Positions 13,295 to 13,304 of a stretch of 13,304 nucleotides of DNA are shown here, piece by piece (the stretch's first letter is position 1; every line of letters starts with the position of its first letter). Origin of the DNA: Methanothrix sp. GTDB lineage: Archaea; Halobacteriota; Methanosarcinia; Methanotrichales; Methanotrichaceae. Location: the NCBI GenBank assembly GCA_003162615.1, contig PMNG01000076.1, forward strand, positions 345 through 13,648, given 5' to 3'. The translations under genes and the position numbers were made by a program. The notes under the pieces are model-generated. The model had not been told where the DNA came from, did no database searches, and saw only the letters and a list, made by a program, of their open reading frames with translations.

Positions 13295-13304
13295 TCGCTG
13301 ATTA

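Overview
The window reads as archaeal, most likely from a methanogen of the Methanosarcinales. A Methanothrix (Methanosaeta)-like aceticlast is my best guess, but the genus is inference. The reasons are Ftr (a methanopterin C1 enzyme), an archaeal-type IMP cyclohydrolase (PurO), a four-subunit ferredoxin-dependent pyruvate oxidoreductase in the order GDAB, an F420-type formate dehydrogenase, TATA-box promoters, GGTG/GGAGG ribosome sites, and secreted proteins rich in N-glycosylation sequons. No rRNA, tRNA, CRISPR array, insertion sequence or prophage gene was recognised.

Layout. 7-702 (-) is a PspA/IM30-type coiled-coil membrane-stress protein. 1051-1362 (-) is a small secreted Asn/Thr/Ser-rich protein of unknown role, followed by a hairpin. 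1701-2405 and 2538-3254 (+) are two tandem exported SIMPL-domain (DUF541) paralogues. 3482-6741 (+) is fdhAB, formate dehydrogenase. fdhB has no usable start codon in its conserved reading frame: its N-terminus lies in another frame and is joined by an apparent +1 shift at a G run near 5577-5580. 6946-7449 (-) is a probable DUF2299 protein. 7683-8573 (-) is ftr. 8679-12159 (-) is a compact operon, porG-porD-porA-porB-purO, with overlapping or touching genes. 12160-12978 holds a GC-rich double-hairpin patch, a TATA region with repeats, and a doubtful small ORF. 12979-13212 (+) is a two-helix DUF4405 membrane protein with two histidines.

How the genes fit together. Por links acetyl-CoA, CO2 and ferredoxin to pyruvate, the main entry to biosynthesis from acetate. 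PurO closes the purine ring to give IMP. Ftr moves the formyl group between methanofuran and tetrahydromethanopterin (or sarcinapterin). FdhAB interconverts formate and CO2 with F420. Archaeal purine synthesis of the PurP type uses free formate, so Fdh could supply formate to the step just before PurO; this is a hypothesis. Other points worth checking are the fdhA/fdhB junction indels, a palindromic operator upstream of ftr that shares a 10-mer with the fdhA upstream region, and the palindrome-flanked TATA box near 12670.
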